Under the pieces are notes generated by a model that did no database searches, was not told the DNA's origin, and saw only the letters and a list, made by a program, of their open reading frames with translations. Both the position numbers and the translations under genes were made by a program. Positions 9,533 to 17,696 of a stretch of DNA of 64,000 bases are shown here, piece after piece; position 1 is the stretch's first letter; each line of letters opens with the position of its first letter. Origin of the DNA: Clostridiaceae bacterium (lineage in GTDB: Bacteria > Bacillota > Clostridia > Oscillospirales > Acutalibacteraceae); the NCBI GenBank assembly GCA_021769555.1, contig JAETSR010000006.1:124001-188000 (forward strand). Reading direction: 5' to 3'.

Positions 9533-10210
9533 TCAGTCTGTCGGCCAGGCGTCCTCGGGCACGGTCCCGGCGTCGTCCGCCGGCTGTTCAGACTGGACCT
9601 CCTGCCCGGCGGAGCTCTCCTCTGAGACAGCCGCGTCTTCGGCGGGAGCGCTCTCCTGCGCGCTGCTTTCAACAGAGCTTGAGTTTACATAACTGCTGGC
9701 GCTCTCAGGGGATGAGCTCTCGGGAGCCGGGGTGGCCTCGCCGTACCTGGCGCTGTCCTTTGCAAAGCCGTGCATGAAGCCGTCCACCTTGCCGCAGGCT
9801 ATGTCGCCGCCGATTATCAGCTCGCCGTATACGAGCAGCGTGGCATAGACCTCCGTCTCGTCAGGATAGTTGGTGATAAGATATTTGTACTGGGTCACTA
9901 CCTGGCCTGAGTAGGGCGCCAGGTCAAAGCCCTGGGCCTGCTGCATGGCGTTGTAGTTCTGGTACACGTCGTTGAACTCCCGGGGTATCATAACCTCCCG
10001 GGTCTCAGCGGGCTCCTGCTCCACCTGCCAGCCGAAGCCGGTGAGATAGGCGACGCGCTCCTCATTGGTCCCGCCGTTTACCTTCACAGGCTCCTGCGTC
10101 TCGCCCTCCCCGCCCTGCCATCGCAGGAACAGGCAGGCGGCCACTGCCACAGCGGCCAGCACGATAAAGGCGGCTACTCGTTTTTTGTTTGCTTTCAAAG
10201 ATACGAACAT
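9533..10210 (-). CDS. DUF4830-type secreted/membrane protein
   Basis: 225 residues. A basic N-terminus and one hydrophobic segment (RVAAFIVLAAVAVAACLFL) anchor or export it. A DUF4830-like domain follows (NEERVAYLTGFGWQVEQEP; QYKYLITNYPDE; ATLLVYGELIIGGDI). The C-terminal ~65 residues are Ser/Glu/Ala-rich and disordered. The ATG at 10210 is preferred over a GTG two codons upstream because of spacing from GAGAGG. Function unknown. Confidence 0.75.
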   Translation of the reverse strand: MFVSLKANKKRVAAFIVLAAVAVAACLFLRWQGGEGETQEPVKVNGGTNEERVAYLTGFGWQVEQEPAETREVMIPREFNDVYQNYNAMQQAQGFDLAPYSGQVVTQYKYLITNYPDETEVYATLLVYGELIIGGDIACGKVDGFMHGFAKDSARYGEATPAPESSSPESASSYVNSSSVESSAQESAPAEDAAVSEESSAGQEVQSEQPADDAGTVPEDAWPTD

Positions 10211-10272
10211 ATACACCGTTCCTCTCTATGGGTTCCTGCTCCATTTGTATGCAGTGAGGAAGGTTTGTATAC

Positions 10273-10854
10273 TCAAAGAATATTATAATCTGTCCACATG
10301 AGCTGAAAGTCTTCCGGCCGGGCGGTGCAGAGGGTCAGCCAGAACTCCTGTCCGGCGTGGATAAGCTGGGTGCAGCAGAAGCTGTGCTCCCCCTCCCCCG
10401 CCATCTCCGGGCTCCCGCCCAGAGTTAAAAACTCCGTCTCACGAAGCCCCTGGGAGAAGCCCAGGCCCGTGAGCTTCATATGGCTCTCCTTGCAGGTCCA
10501 GAGCTTGGTGAGGAGCCTATTGTCCCCCCCTGTGAGCATGAGCTCCCTTTCGGTGCATATCTTTTTTATCATGCCCGGGGTAAACTCCCGCACCCGCTCT
10601 ATGTCCAGGCCCACCGGCTCCGTCTCAATGGCACAGGCTATAAGCCCCCGGCTGTGGCTTATGCTGAACTGAGGGCCCGAAGGAAAGTACGGCTTGCCGT
10701 GCCCGCCCTTTTGGGCCAGGCCCATCACGTCCTCAACGGTCTCAGCCGGGTCACAGCGGCCCAGCTCCATGAGCCCCAGCCTCAGCAGCGCCCAGCCCGC
10801 GTAGTGCTCCCGGCGTTTATCTTCACCGGGGGGCATGGCAGTGATGTATACCAT
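10273..10854 (-). CDS. 4'-phosphopantetheinyl transferase, Sfp type
   Basis: 193 residues. It transfers phosphopantetheine from CoA to carrier proteins. Motifs are GKPYFPSGPQFSISHSRGL, PVGLDIERVR (Mg-binding Asp/Glu) and LWTCKESHMKLTGLGF (catalytic WxxKE variant, CKES). It starts 3 bases after the MATE stop on the same strand, so the two are probably cotranscribed. No carrier-protein gene is nearby. Confidence 0.88.
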   Translation of the reverse strand: MVYITAMPPGEDKRREHYAGWALLRLGLMELGRCDPAETVEDVMGLAQKGGHGKPYFPSGPQFSISHSRGLIACAIETEPVGLDIERVREFTPGMIKKICTERELMLTGGDNRLLTKLWTCKESHMKLTGLGFSQGLRETEFLTLGGSPEMAGEGEHSFCCTQLIHAGQEFWLTLCTARPEDFQLMWTDYNIL

Positions 10855-10856
10855 TC

Positions 10857-12239
10857 TCAGCTCTCAAAGAGATTGTCCCGGGTGATATTTTTCAGCCACT
10901 TGCCCGAGCGGTATCTGTGTATGACGGCAGGCCACTTGACAAATTCGTCAAGACACAGGATAAAGTATACCCAAAGCACCGGGAGCTTCAGGACAAAGGC
11001 CGCCAGGAAGCCCACCGGCACGGCGTAGACCCACATTGTTATTGCGTCGCATATGAGCCCGAAGCGGCTGTCTCCCCCTGCCCGGAAGACCCCTGCTATG
11101 AGGGTGGTGTTCACGGCGCAGCCCATAATGTAGTAGCTGTTGATAAGCAGCATTACCCCTAAATATCCTATGGCGTCCTCGGTGAAATTGCCGGCGCCGG
11201 CGTACATCATCACGAATGGCCTTGCTATAAGCACTATAACGCCGCCTATGGCCCCGGCGGCCACAGTGAGCCAGAGCACCTTGCGACCGTCTGAGCGGGT
11301 CTCCTCAAGCTTGCCCTCCCCCATCTTCTGGCCCAGGAGAATGCCCCCGGCGTTTGCGAGGCCGAAGCAGAGTATGGTGCCGAAGTTGCGCACTACTGTG
11401 GCGAGGGAGTTCGCGGCCACGGCGTCCGTGCCCAGGTGGCCGATAATCACCGAGTACATGGAGAAGGCCAGGCCCCAGACAACGTCGTTGCCTATGGCTG
11501 GCATGGAGAGCTTCATGAAGTCCATAAACAGGAGCTTATTGCGCACGAACATTGTTCTGAAACGCAGCTTGATATGCTCCGACTTCATGGAGACTATAAA
11601 GCACAGCCCCAGCTCCACCAGCCTTGAAATGGACGTTGCCAGGGCCACGCCCATGACCCCCAGCTTCGGGGCCCCCAGCCAGCCGAAGATGAACACGGCG
11701 TTGAGTATGACGTTGAGTACGACCGCTATGGAGTTAAGCACCGTGCCGATAGTCACCTTGCCGACGCTCCTGAGTATGGCTATATACACCTCGGTAACGC
11801 CCCAGCAGAGGTAGCAGACGCTTAAAATGCGTATGTACCCGGCCCCAAGAGCTATGAGCTCCTGGTCGTTTGTGAAGACCAGCATCATGTACTCGGGAAT
11901 GGTAAGGGCCAGAACAGCCACGACTACGGACACGCCCAGGGAGAAGCGCATGGCTATGCCCTGGACCACCTCTATTGCCCGATAGTCCTTCTTGCCGAAG
12001 TACTGGGCGCAGAGCATGGTTGCCCCGGTGCCCAGGCCGTAGAACAGCATGAAGAGCACATGGGCGTACTGGCTGGCAAGGCTCACTGCCGAGATTGCCG
12101 ACTGGCCCACGAAGTTCAGCATAACCACGTCCGCCGAGCTCACAAGGGAGCTCAGAAGGTTCTGGAGAACTATGGGTATTACCAGCTTTGCTATCTGGCC
12201 GTAGAACGGGTCCCTGAGGCCGCTTAGTTTTTTCATCAT
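10857..12239 (-). CDS. MATE-family multidrug/cation antiporter
   Basis: 460-residue polytopic membrane protein of the usual MATE length with about 12 hydrophobic segments. It has characteristic motifs (IVLQNLLSSLVSSADVVMLNFVG near the N-terminus; GTGATMLCAQYFGKKD; a second-half repeat with GILLGQKMGEG). The ATG at 12239 is preceded by AGGAGG. It is transcribed toward sfp. Substrate cannot be told from sequence. Confidence 0.92.
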   Translation of the reverse strand: MMKKLSGLRDPFYGQIAKLVIPIVLQNLLSSLVSSADVVMLNFVGQSAISAVSLASQYAHVLFMLFYGLGTGATMLCAQYFGKKDYRAIEVVQGIAMRFSLGVSVVVAVLALTIPEYMMLVFTNDQELIALGAGYIRILSVCYLCWGVTEVYIAILRSVGKVTIGTVLNSIAVVLNVILNAVFIFGWLGAPKLGVMGVALATSISRLVELGLCFIVSMKSEHIKLRFRTMFVRNKLLFMDFMKLSMPAIGNDVVWGLAFSMYSVIIGHLGTDAVAANSLATVVRNFGTILCFGLANAGGILLGQKMGEGKLEETRSDGRKVLWLTVAAGAIGGVIVLIARPFVMMYAGAGNFTEDAIGYLGVMLLINSYYIMGCAVNTTLIAGVFRAGGDSRFGLICDAITMWVYAVPVGFLAAFVLKLPVLWVYFILCLDEFVKWPAVIHRYRSGKWLKNITRDNLFES

Positions 12240-12347
12240 GATTTTCCTCCTGACTTTCACATGTCCTCCAACTATATCACAGTTTACCCGGGAATACAAG
12301 CCCGGAGAGAAAAAGATTTTTTCTTATATATACCCGGTCGATTTCTG

Positions 12348-12397
12348 TTGCAAAAGAGGATGGCTTGTGCTATTATATAGTATATTTTTCAGGGAGG
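12348..12397 (+). promoter_or_regulatory. guaA promoter and ribosome site
   Basis: TTGCAA (12348-12353) and TATTAT (12371-12376) are separated by exactly 17 bp. AGGGAGG (12391-12397) lies 10 bases before the ATG. The leader is too short for a purine riboswitch and none is seen. Confidence 0.75.
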
Positions 12398-12407
12398 TCG
12401 TGACATC

Positions 12408-13949
12408 ATGCCAAACGTGAACAGAGGCCATCAGGCGGTGGTCGTGCTGGACTTCGGCGGGCAGTATGCCCAGCTTATCGCCCGCCGGGTGCGGGACCGA
12501 AAGGTTTACTGCGAGATAAAGCCCTACTGGACGGACCCCGGGGAGCTATCCGGGTATAAGGGGATAATCTTCACCGGCGGCCCCGGCAGCGTCTACGCCC
12601 CGGACGCTCCCCTGTGCAGGCCCGAGCTCTTTTCCCTGGGCGTGCCTGTGCTGGGCATATGCTATGGCGCCCAGGTCATAGCCCAGGTGCTGGGGGGAAA
12701 GGTGGGCCATATGGAGGCGCCGGAGTTTGGGAAGACCCGGACCCGGTTCTCCTCTGAGTCCGTCCTCTTTGAGGGGGTTCCGGAGAGCGTTGTCTGGATG
12801 AGCCATAACGACGGGATTATTGAAATGCCCGAGGGCTTTACCTCCGGGGCCCAATCCATGCACTGCCCCATAGCGGCGATGGAGGCTCCTGAGAAAAAGC
12901 TCTACGCGGTGCAGTTCCACCCGGAGGTGGCCCATACGGAGCACGGCGGCAGAATGCTGGAAAATTTCCTGTATAAGGTATGCGGCTGTACCGGGGACTG
13001 GGAGATGGGCTCCTTTGCAAGGGATACTATCGAGAGCCTTAGGGAGAGTATCGGCCAGAGGAAGGTGCTCTGCGGGCTTTCCGGCGGTGTGGACTCCTCT
13101 GTGGCGGCAATGCTTGTGCACAGGGCCGTTGGGAAAAACCTCACGTGCATATTTGTGGACCACGGGCTCCTCAGGAAAGACGAAGGGGACATTGTGGAGA
13201 GGGTGTTCAAGAAGGAGTTCGACATGAATATCATCCGGGTGAACGCCGGGGAGCGGTTCCTCACAAAGCTCCGTGGCGTTACGGACCCCGAGCGCAAGCG
13301 CAAGATAATCGGCGAGGAGTTTATAAGGGTGTTCGAGGCGGAGGCGGCGAAGCTTGGAAAGGTGGAGCTGCTGTGCCAGGGGACTATATACCCTGACGTG
13401 GTGGAGAGCGGCAGCGGCCAGGCGGCGGTGATAAAATCTCACCACAATGTGGGCGGCCTGCCTGAGGACGTGGGCTTTGAGGGTATCGTGGAGCCGCTGA
13501 GGGACCTCTTTAAGGATGAGGTCAGAAGGGTCGGCATAGAGCTGGGCATTCCTGAGGAGCTGGTCTGGCGGCAGCCCTTCCCGGGGCCGGGCCTTGCCGT
13601 GCGCATTATCGGCGAGATAACTGAGGAGAGGGTCGCGACCCTTCAGGAGGCCGACGCCATCTTCCGGGAGGAGGTGGCCGCCGCCGGGCTCCAGCGGGAC
13701 ATCGGCCAGTATTTTGCCGTGCTCACCGGCACCCGGAGCGTCGGCGTTATGGGCGACGGCAGGAGCTATGGCGAGACGGTGGCCCTGAGGGCTGTGAACA
13801 CCACGGACTTTATGACGGCGGACTGGTATCAAATGCCCTATGAGGTGCTGGGGAGGGCGTCGAATAGGATTGTTAATGAGGTGCCGGGGGTGACTAGGGT
13901 GGTTTATGATGTGACGAGTAAGCCGCCGGCTACTATTGAGTGGGAATAA
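12408..13949 (+). CDS. guaA: GMP synthase (glutamine-hydrolysing)
   Basis: 513 residues that aminate XMP to GMP. The class I glutamine amidotransferase domain is at residues ~10-195 (FTGGPGSVY, nucleophile Cys in [14 protein letters not shown]). The ATP-pyrophosphatase domain has the PP-loop GLSGGVDSS (~219-227), and the dimerisation domain ends in PPATIEWE. The last codons are the conserved target used by many guaA-specific integrases, and the prophage begins directly downstream. The final ~30 codons look more AT-rich than the body of the gene. Confidence 0.98.
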   Translation: MPNVNRGHQAVVVLDFGGQYAQLIARRVRDRKVYCEIKPYWTDPGELSGYKGIIFTGGPGSVYAPDAPLCRPELFSLGVPVLGICYGAQVIAQVLGGKVGHMEAPEFGKTRTRFSSESVLFEGVPESVVWMSHNDGIIEMPEGFTSGAQSMHCPIAAMEAPEKKLYAVQFHPEVAHTEHGGRMLENFLYKVCGCTGDWEMGSFARDTIESLRESIGQRKVLCGLSGGVDSSVAAMLVHRAVGKNLTCIFVDHGLLRKDEGDIVERVFKKEFDMNIIRVNAGERFLTKLRGVTDPERKRKIIGEEFIRVFEAEAAKLGKVELLCQGTIYPDVVESGSGQAAVIKSHHNVGGLPEDVGFEGIVEPLRDLFKDEVRRVGIELGIPEELVWRQPFPGPGLAVRIIGEITEERVATLQEADAIFREEVAAAGLQRDIGQYFAVLTGTRSVGVMGDGRSYGETVALRAVNTTDFMTADWYQMPYEVLGRASNRIVNEVPGVTRVVYDVTSKPPATIEWE

Positions 13950-13960
13950 ATTGCAAAACC
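13938..13960. other. Probable left attachment site (attL) at the 3' end of guaA
   Basis: The guaA terminus GAGTGGGAATAA (13938-13949) is followed within 50 bases by an inward-facing phage integrase. Integration at this guaA end is established for many islands and phages. The duplicate (attR) is beyond the window, so the core length cannot be fixed. Confidence 0.55.
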
Positions 13961-14001
13961 CGGAAACCCCTTGAAAATAGGGCGTTTCCGGGTCTTTTTT
14001 T
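13958..14001. terminator. Terminator shared by guaA and integrase
   Basis: ACCCGGAAAC (13958-13967) pairs with GTTTCCGGGT (13984-13993), followed by T7 on the + strand. It ends guaA transcription and may also work for the convergent integrase. Confidence 0.85.
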
Positions 14002-15028
14002 ATTGCCGTGGCATTAAAATGGCATTACCGCATGAGATTGTCGAGTTGAGTGTCGTTTGGACATCTTCATGGCCCAGGCGCTCACTCACCAGCAGCACCG
14101 GCGTCCCCAGCCGGATCAGCAGGGCGGCGTGGGAGTGCCTGAGATCGTGCAGGCGTATCTTCTCGATCCCGCAGGCATCGCACCCCTTCTGCATCTGCCG
14201 GTGGAAGTAGGACTTTGTGTAGGGAAACAGGCGGTCATCTGGATCAGGTTCATAGAGTGCGTCCATGTACGCCTTGAGTTCCTGGCACAGCTTTTCCGGC
14301 AGCGGGATCACCCGGCGGCTTTTCTGCGTCTTTGGCTCAGTGATGACCTCTTTTCCGTCAATGGACTGGAAGGACTTATGGACGGTCAGGGTGCGGGCCT
14401 CCAGGTCGATGTCCGATGGACTCAGGGCCAGCAGTTCCCCGATCCTCAGCCCTGTCCAGAACAGCACCGACAGGCCTGTTCGCCCTGGCAGCTTTGGCAC
14501 ATTCGGGATAAACTGGTTGAACTGCTCCACCGTCCAGAACTTCATTTCATCGGCGTGTTTCTTGCCCACGCTGCCGGCCATCCGCGCCGGGTTTATGCCC
14601 AGGCCGTAGTATTTGCAGGCATAGTTGAAGATCGCGGAAAGCTGATTATTGATCGTCTTTGCGTAGGTGGGGGCCACCCCATCCGCCAAAAGCGCCGACT
14701 GCCATTTGCGGATATGGGCCGGTGTGATCTCGTTCAGGGGCAGGTCTTTGAAGAACGGGAGAACCCGATGCTCGATGAGATACCGCTTGTTCTGCATGGT
14801 GTTAGCCTTGAGGCGCGGCCCCATGTCCTCCAGGTAGATTTCTGTCATGGAGCCGAACGTCATGTTGCAGCTGCGGCTACCCTGCTTGAGAAATTCCTCC
14901 TCGAAAGCCTTTGCCTCGCGCTTTGTTTCAAAGCCCCGTTTCTTTTTCAGCTTGCGGTGGCCCTGCCAATCCGTGTAGTAGAAGGAGGCGTACCATGTCC
15001 CCCGCTGCTTATCTCTGTATGCTGGCAT
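14000..15028 (-). CDS. int: Phage tyrosine integrase lacking the catalytic tyrosine
   Basis: 342 residues. An N-terminal arm-binding AP2-like region (RDKQRGTWYASFYYTDWQG) is followed by the core-binding SAM-like domain (residues ~55-145) and the catalytic domain with Arg in TGLRIGELLALSP, then HDLRHSHAALL and ERLGHEDVQTTLN. In this family the next residues are normally TYSHLYP with the nucleophilic Tyr. Here they are STISCGNAILMPRQ-stop. In the shifted frame the same DNA reads QLDNLMR-stop (ending at 14025), the usual integrase C-terminus. This suggests an internal out-of-frame deletion of about 45-50 bp. Confidence 0.88.
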   Translation of the reverse strand: MPAYRDKQRGTWYASFYYTDWQGHRKLKKKRGFETKREAKAFEEEFLKQGSRSCNMTFGSMTEIYLEDMGPRLKANTMQNKRYLIEHRVLPFFKDLPLNEITPAHIRKWQSALLADGVAPTYAKTINNQLSAIFNYACKYYGLGINPARMAGSVGKKHADEMKFWTVEQFNQFIPNVPKLPGRTGLSVLFWTGLRIGELLALSPSDIDLEARTLTVHKSFQSIDGKEVITEPKTQKSRRVIPLPEKLCQELKAYMDALYEPDPDDRLFPYTKSYFHRQMQKGCDACGIEKIRLHDLRHSHAALLIRLGTPVLLVSERLGHEDVQTTLNSTISCGNAILMPRQ

Positions 15029-15198
15029 CTTTACGCATCGCCTCCCATTAACTCGCTCATATTCATGCCACAGTCAAGCGCAGACGGCCCACAGTGGGCC
15101 GTTCGGCGTTTTGGAATATCCTAACCCCTTTTTGCGGTGGAGGGCCTTGTAGTGCCTCTGAGGGCCTGGAAATTCGGTGCAAAAAATGAACCGTATTT
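15029..15198. other. Gene-free stretch with a 19-bp palindrome
   Basis: No gene with a ribosome site is seen. The perfect palindrome-like ACGGCCCACAGTGGGCCGT at 15084-15102 has no T run, so it could be a protein-binding site (an integrase accessory site is possible) or a weak terminator for the upstream minus-strand gene. Confidence 0.4.
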
Positions 15199-15447
15199 TT
15201 AGCGTACCCTGTAAGCGTCCGCCACATCCCGGAGCCGGACGCCCTCTGCCTGCTGGTAGGATCGAACCTGTTCCGCTGCTGTTGCGGCGCGATCCGCATT
15301 GCCGTCCCGGACGGCCTGCTCATACTGCCCCTGGAGGGCAGACAGGCGAGCCGTCCTCTTTTTGAGGCAAGCGGGACATAGTTTAGCCACCAGGTCGGCG
15401 GCGTTCATCTCGGTGCCGCAGTCACGGCATCGCAGATAGCCAATCAT
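15199..15447 (-). CDS. Small zinc-ribbon protein
   Basis: 82 residues. The N-terminus has CRDCGTEMNAADLVAKLCPAC, two CxxC pairs for one zinc ion. The rest is a helical, charged region. The start follows GGGAGG by 8 bases. It lies between integrase and the origin-like region in the lysogeny module. Function unknown; a directionality or DNA-binding role is possible from size and place only. Confidence 0.7.
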   Translation of the reverse strand: MIGYLRCRDCGTEMNAADLVAKLCPACLKKRTARLSALQGQYEQAVRDGNADRAATAAEQVRSYQQAEGVRLRDVADAYRVR

Positions 15448-15493
15448 GTTGAAAACCTCCCTTCGGGTTGCAAACCCCGATCATCGCTCTTTA

Positions 15494-15510
15494 CGCGCAC
15501 GCGCGCGTAG
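15494..15510. other. CG-rich inverted repeat
   Basis: TACGCGC and GCGCGTA arms flank ACGC in the gene-free region upstream of the Zn-ribbon gene. Possible binding site; nothing more can be said. Confidence 0.35.
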
Positions 15511-15562
15511 CCATCATCAACAGAAGTATGTTTTATAAGTTTTACAACACAGTTTATTTAAG

Positions 15563-15667
15563 GGTTCAAATTTTGAACCTTATTTTGCGAAATGCGGTTC
15601 AAATTCTGAACCGAAAGCGGTTCAAATCCTGAACCCTATTTCTAAAATGCGGTTCAAATTTTGAACC
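15563..15667. repeat. Four palindromic 17-bp iterons
   Basis: Copies of GGTTCAAATTTTGAACC occur at 15563-15579, 15596-15612, 15619-15635 and 15651-15667. The second and third differ only in the centre. Starts are 33, 23 and 32 bp apart, close to 3, 2 and 3 helical turns, so bound proteins would lie on one face. Both half-sites GGTTCA/TGAACC are unchanged in every copy. They are flanked by an AT-rich stretch (about 15,515-15,560) on one side and DnaA boxes on the other. Confidence 0.9.
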
Positions 15668-15687
15668 TTATTTTTGGGCATTTTGAG

Positions 15688-15740
15688 TTATCCACAGAGT
15701 TTTCCACAATCAAAGCCAGACTTCCACAAGGTTTTCCACA
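15688..15740. other. DnaA-box cluster, candidate phage replication origin
   Basis: One perfect DnaA box TTATCCACA (15688-15696) and two one-mismatch boxes TTTTCCACA (15700-15708, 15732-15740), plus ACTTCCACA (15720-15728), all lie in the same orientation next to four iterons. This matches the layout of iteron/DnaA origins. Origin function is inferred. Confidence 0.6.
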
Positions 15741-16277
15741 TCACCTGCGATGAGCCTTGACGAACCTGGAGGTTTCCCGGTTCAGGGCTTTTTCTGCCTC
15801 GGCCCGCTTACCCTCCATGCTCATCCGCACCAACCCCGAGCAGCCCTGCACGGTCATCACCTGGGCCGGAACCATGTCCGCCCGGACTTCCTGGCAGAAT
15901 AGCTGCTCCACATCGGAGGGAGAGAGGCCCAGCGCCTTTGCTGCTGAGTTAATGCGAGTAATGACGCCGGGGGCAATGATCCCGCCCGGAACCGGCCAGT
16001 CCTTGTTTTCCAAGAAGTATCTGTAATCCGTCAAGCTGGAGAAGGGGCAGAAGTCGAGGTAGCAAACGAACAGCAACAGTCGCAGTTCATCATCCCTGCG
16101 CCCCTCTGCCTTATGGACGCCCGCCATTGTGAAAAGGTCGTTGCGGTACAATCCCAGTTCCCCGGCCTTTAAGTGCTGTTGGGAGTCCCTGGTGGCAGCT
16201 TGCCATTTTTCGGCGGGGGATAGTTTTTTTGCCCGCGCTGGAGCGGCGGGTTTCTTTTTGCCGAACGGGAAGAACAC
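15741..16277 (-). CDS. Unrecognised phage protein of the lysogeny module
   Basis: 178 residues. It begins with a basic Lys/Ala/Pro stretch (FGKKKPAAPARAKK), then a mostly helical domain with a hydrophobic Cys-containing core (LRLLLFVCYLDFCPFSS) and a basic C-terminus (SRFVKAHRR). The GTG at 16277 follows GGAGG. It lies just upstream of the iteron/DnaA region and downstream of the repressor on the same strand, so a replication or maintenance role is conceivable. No family was recognised. Confidence 0.65.
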   Translation of the reverse strand: MFFPFGKKKPAAPARAKKLSPAEKWQAATRDSQQHLKAGELGLYRNDLFTMAGVHKAEGRRDDELRLLLFVCYLDFCPFSSLTDYRYFLENKDWPVPGGIIAPGVITRINSAAKALGLSPSDVEQLFCQEVRADMVPAQVMTVQGCSGLVRMSMEGKRAEAEKALNRETSRFVKAHRR

Positions 16278-16318
16278 AGTTCGTTACCTCCATTCACCGT
16301 AGCCAAAATAGACCCATA

Positions 16319-16735
16319 TCACACGGCCTTCGCGCTTGAGGACTTGCCCTCGCCGGTAGCGGGGGGAGCCGGTTCCTCTCCCGTACCGTCAGACAAGCTA
16401 AACGCAGACAGCGGCGAAACCACCTGCTGGAGCCGCCCGATAAGCCGCTGCTGATCCTTGTACGGGATTTTCTGAAAGAGTTCCAGCATCTCGCGCTCAT
16501 CCTCGGACAATTCGAGGGTGGGCGTTTTTTCGCTCTCTTTTGCGACGCACAAAAGATAATCTGTCGTGACAGAGAAATATTCTGCAAGCATGATGATGTA
16601 ATCAAGGGAGGGCTTTTTTTCACCTGTTTTCCAGCCGTTAATCACGCCGGTCGATGCGCCTATGGCCTTGGAAAGCCTCTGACCGGCCCCCCTCTTCTCA
16701 CCCAGCAATTCATTAAAGCGGTCTTTGAACTCCAT
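16319..16735 (-). CDS. cI-like phage repressor (XRE family)
   Basis: 138 residues. Residues ~1-65 form a helix-turn-helix (GQRLSKAIGASTGVINGWK, then YFSVTTDYLL). A helical dimerisation segment and a disordered Pro/Gly tail follow. The ATG at 16735 follows GGAGG by 8 bases. It is divergent from the early genes, with palindromes and a strong rightward promoter between, as expected for a lysogeny switch. There is no LexA-type peptidase domain, so RecA-driven self-cleavage is not expected. Confidence 0.85.
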   Translation of the reverse strand: MEFKDRFNELLGEKRGAGQRLSKAIGASTGVINGWKTGEKKPSLDYIIMLAEYFSVTTDYLLCVAKESEKTPTLELSEDEREMLELFQKIPYKDQQRLIGRLQQVVSPLSAFSLSDGTGEEPAPPATGEGKSSSAKAV

Positions 16736-16773
16736 GTTGAACACCTCCAGGAAATACGGCACACAAAAAATAC

Positions 16774-16824
16774 GGAAAATTTTCCTCGTTTTTGAGAGGA
16801 AAACACTTGACTTTCGCTCTCAAA
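16774..16824. promoter_or_regulatory. Candidate repressor operators
   Basis: The perfect palindrome GGAAAATTTTCC (16774-16785) and an inverted repeat TTTGAGAG (16791-16798) / CTCTCAAA (16817-16824) lie in the divergent region. The second overlaps the -35 and spacer of the early promoter. AAATACGG also recurs three times around the switch. Confidence 0.5.
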
Positions 16825-16835
16825 TGCGATATAAT
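16807..16835 (+). promoter_or_regulatory. Rightward early promoter
   Basis: TTGACT (16807-16812), a 17-bp spacer and a perfect TATAAT (16830-16835). It is the strongest consensus promoter in the window and drives the long early operon. Confidence 0.85.
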
Positions 16836-16926
16836 AATACCATAAGGTTAAGGCAAACAAATACGGAACACCGCCGAGACGCCGGGTGCAACCGGCGGGC
16901 GCGAAAAGCGCGGAAAGGAACTGACT

Positions 16927-17088
16927 ATGACACAGTGGAAAGTGCGGGCCGCTGATGCGGACTTTGTAGAGTGCGAAACCTTTGACAATCCCAATGAGGC
17001 GCTTGCTTACGCCGACAGGATGGGAGAAATCTTCGGCAGCTGGAACGTGGAACTCTGGAGAGTTAAGAAGGAGGTGGCGCATCAGTGA
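16927..17088 (+). CDS. Small early phage protein, 53 aa
   Basis: First early gene. It begins MTQWKVRAADADFVECETF, contains FDNPNEALAYADRMGEIFG and ends WRVKKEVAHQ. The start is preceded by GGAAAGGAA. The stop overlaps the next GTG start (GTGA). The N-terminus resembles a small beta-hairpin protein; function unknown. Confidence 0.65.
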   Translation: MTQWKVRAADADFVECETFDNPNEALAYADRMGEIFGSWNVELWRVKKEVAHQ

Positions 17089-17258
17089 GGGCGAAATGGA
17101 CAACCCTTGAGGAGGCCGAGGTTCAGTACACGGCCATTACCGGGAAGGTTCCCGAACTCTCCGAGATGTGCGATCTGTACCACCGATACAGGAACGAGTG
17201 GAAAGGCTTTGATGGGTTCCACGATTGGCTGACTTACCATCTGGAGGAGGTTGCGTAA
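17085..17258 (+). CDS. Small early phage protein, 57 aa
   Basis: Starts with GTG 10 bases after AAGGAGG and overlaps the previous stop. Rich in Glu, Trp and Tyr (LSEMCDLYHRYRNEWKGF, FHDWLTYHLEEVA). Likely translated by coupling. Function unknown. Confidence 0.65.
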   Translation: MRAKWTTLEEAEVQYTAITGKVPELSEMCDLYHRYRNEWKGFDGFHDWLTYHLEEVA

Positions 17259-17260
17259 TC

Positions 17261-17692
17261 ATGAAGAAAAAACTGCTGGCCCTGATCGACAGGCACAACG
17301 CCGTGGTCGATGCTCTCTCCGAGTGTGATCTCCCGGTGCCGGAGGGTAAGGTTTTCCGGGCTATGGAAATCTGGCACAAGCTGGCCTGCGAGGGCTACGA
17401 CATCACCCACATGGCGCGGGAGGCCGGGATTGACGCCAAGTGCGATATGCAGGCGGGCCGGATCACCGTCTACGGCGACATCAAGGAGAGCGCCACGGAC
17501 GCCGAGGGTGTCTGCCCGGTGTGCGGCGGGAAGATCGAGCATACCGGCGAGTTGATCCCGACCTGCGGCGGCGTGTCCCTCCCCTGGAAGTGCCAGGAGT
17601 GCGGGGCCACCGGCGATGGGGGTCACAACCTGGTCTTTGACGGCCACCACTACAACGTCCAGGACAAGGACGGAAAAGCGTTCCCCGCCTGA
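17261..17692 (+). CDS. Zinc-ribbon early phage protein
   Basis: 143 residues. A helical N-terminal half (MKKKLLALIDRHNAVVDAL) is followed by a C-terminal zinc ribbon with CPVCGG and CQECGA pairs. The ATG at 17261 follows the previous stop by two bases, so it is probably coupled. It may bind nucleic acid; no specific role is known. Confidence 0.7.
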   Translation: MKKKLLALIDRHNAVVDALSECDLPVPEGKVFRAMEIWHKLACEGYDITHMAREAGIDAKCDMQAGRITVYGDIKESATDAEGVCPVCGGKIEHTGELIPTCGGVSLPWKCQECGATGDGGHNLVFDGHHYNVQDKDGKAFPA

Positions 17693-17696
17693 TGAT

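Noticed and set aside
12240-12407. Purine riboswitch before guaA
   Set aside because: The leader after the promoter is only about 25 bases, with no three-way-junction pattern.
12546-13832. 428-codon minus-strand frame inside guaA
   Set aside because: guaA is unambiguous on the + strand; the antisense frame shows no known motif.
15563-15667. CRISPR-like look of four evenly spaced repeats
   Set aside because: The spacers are only 6-16 bases, the repeats are full palindromes, and no cas gene is near; an iteron array fits.
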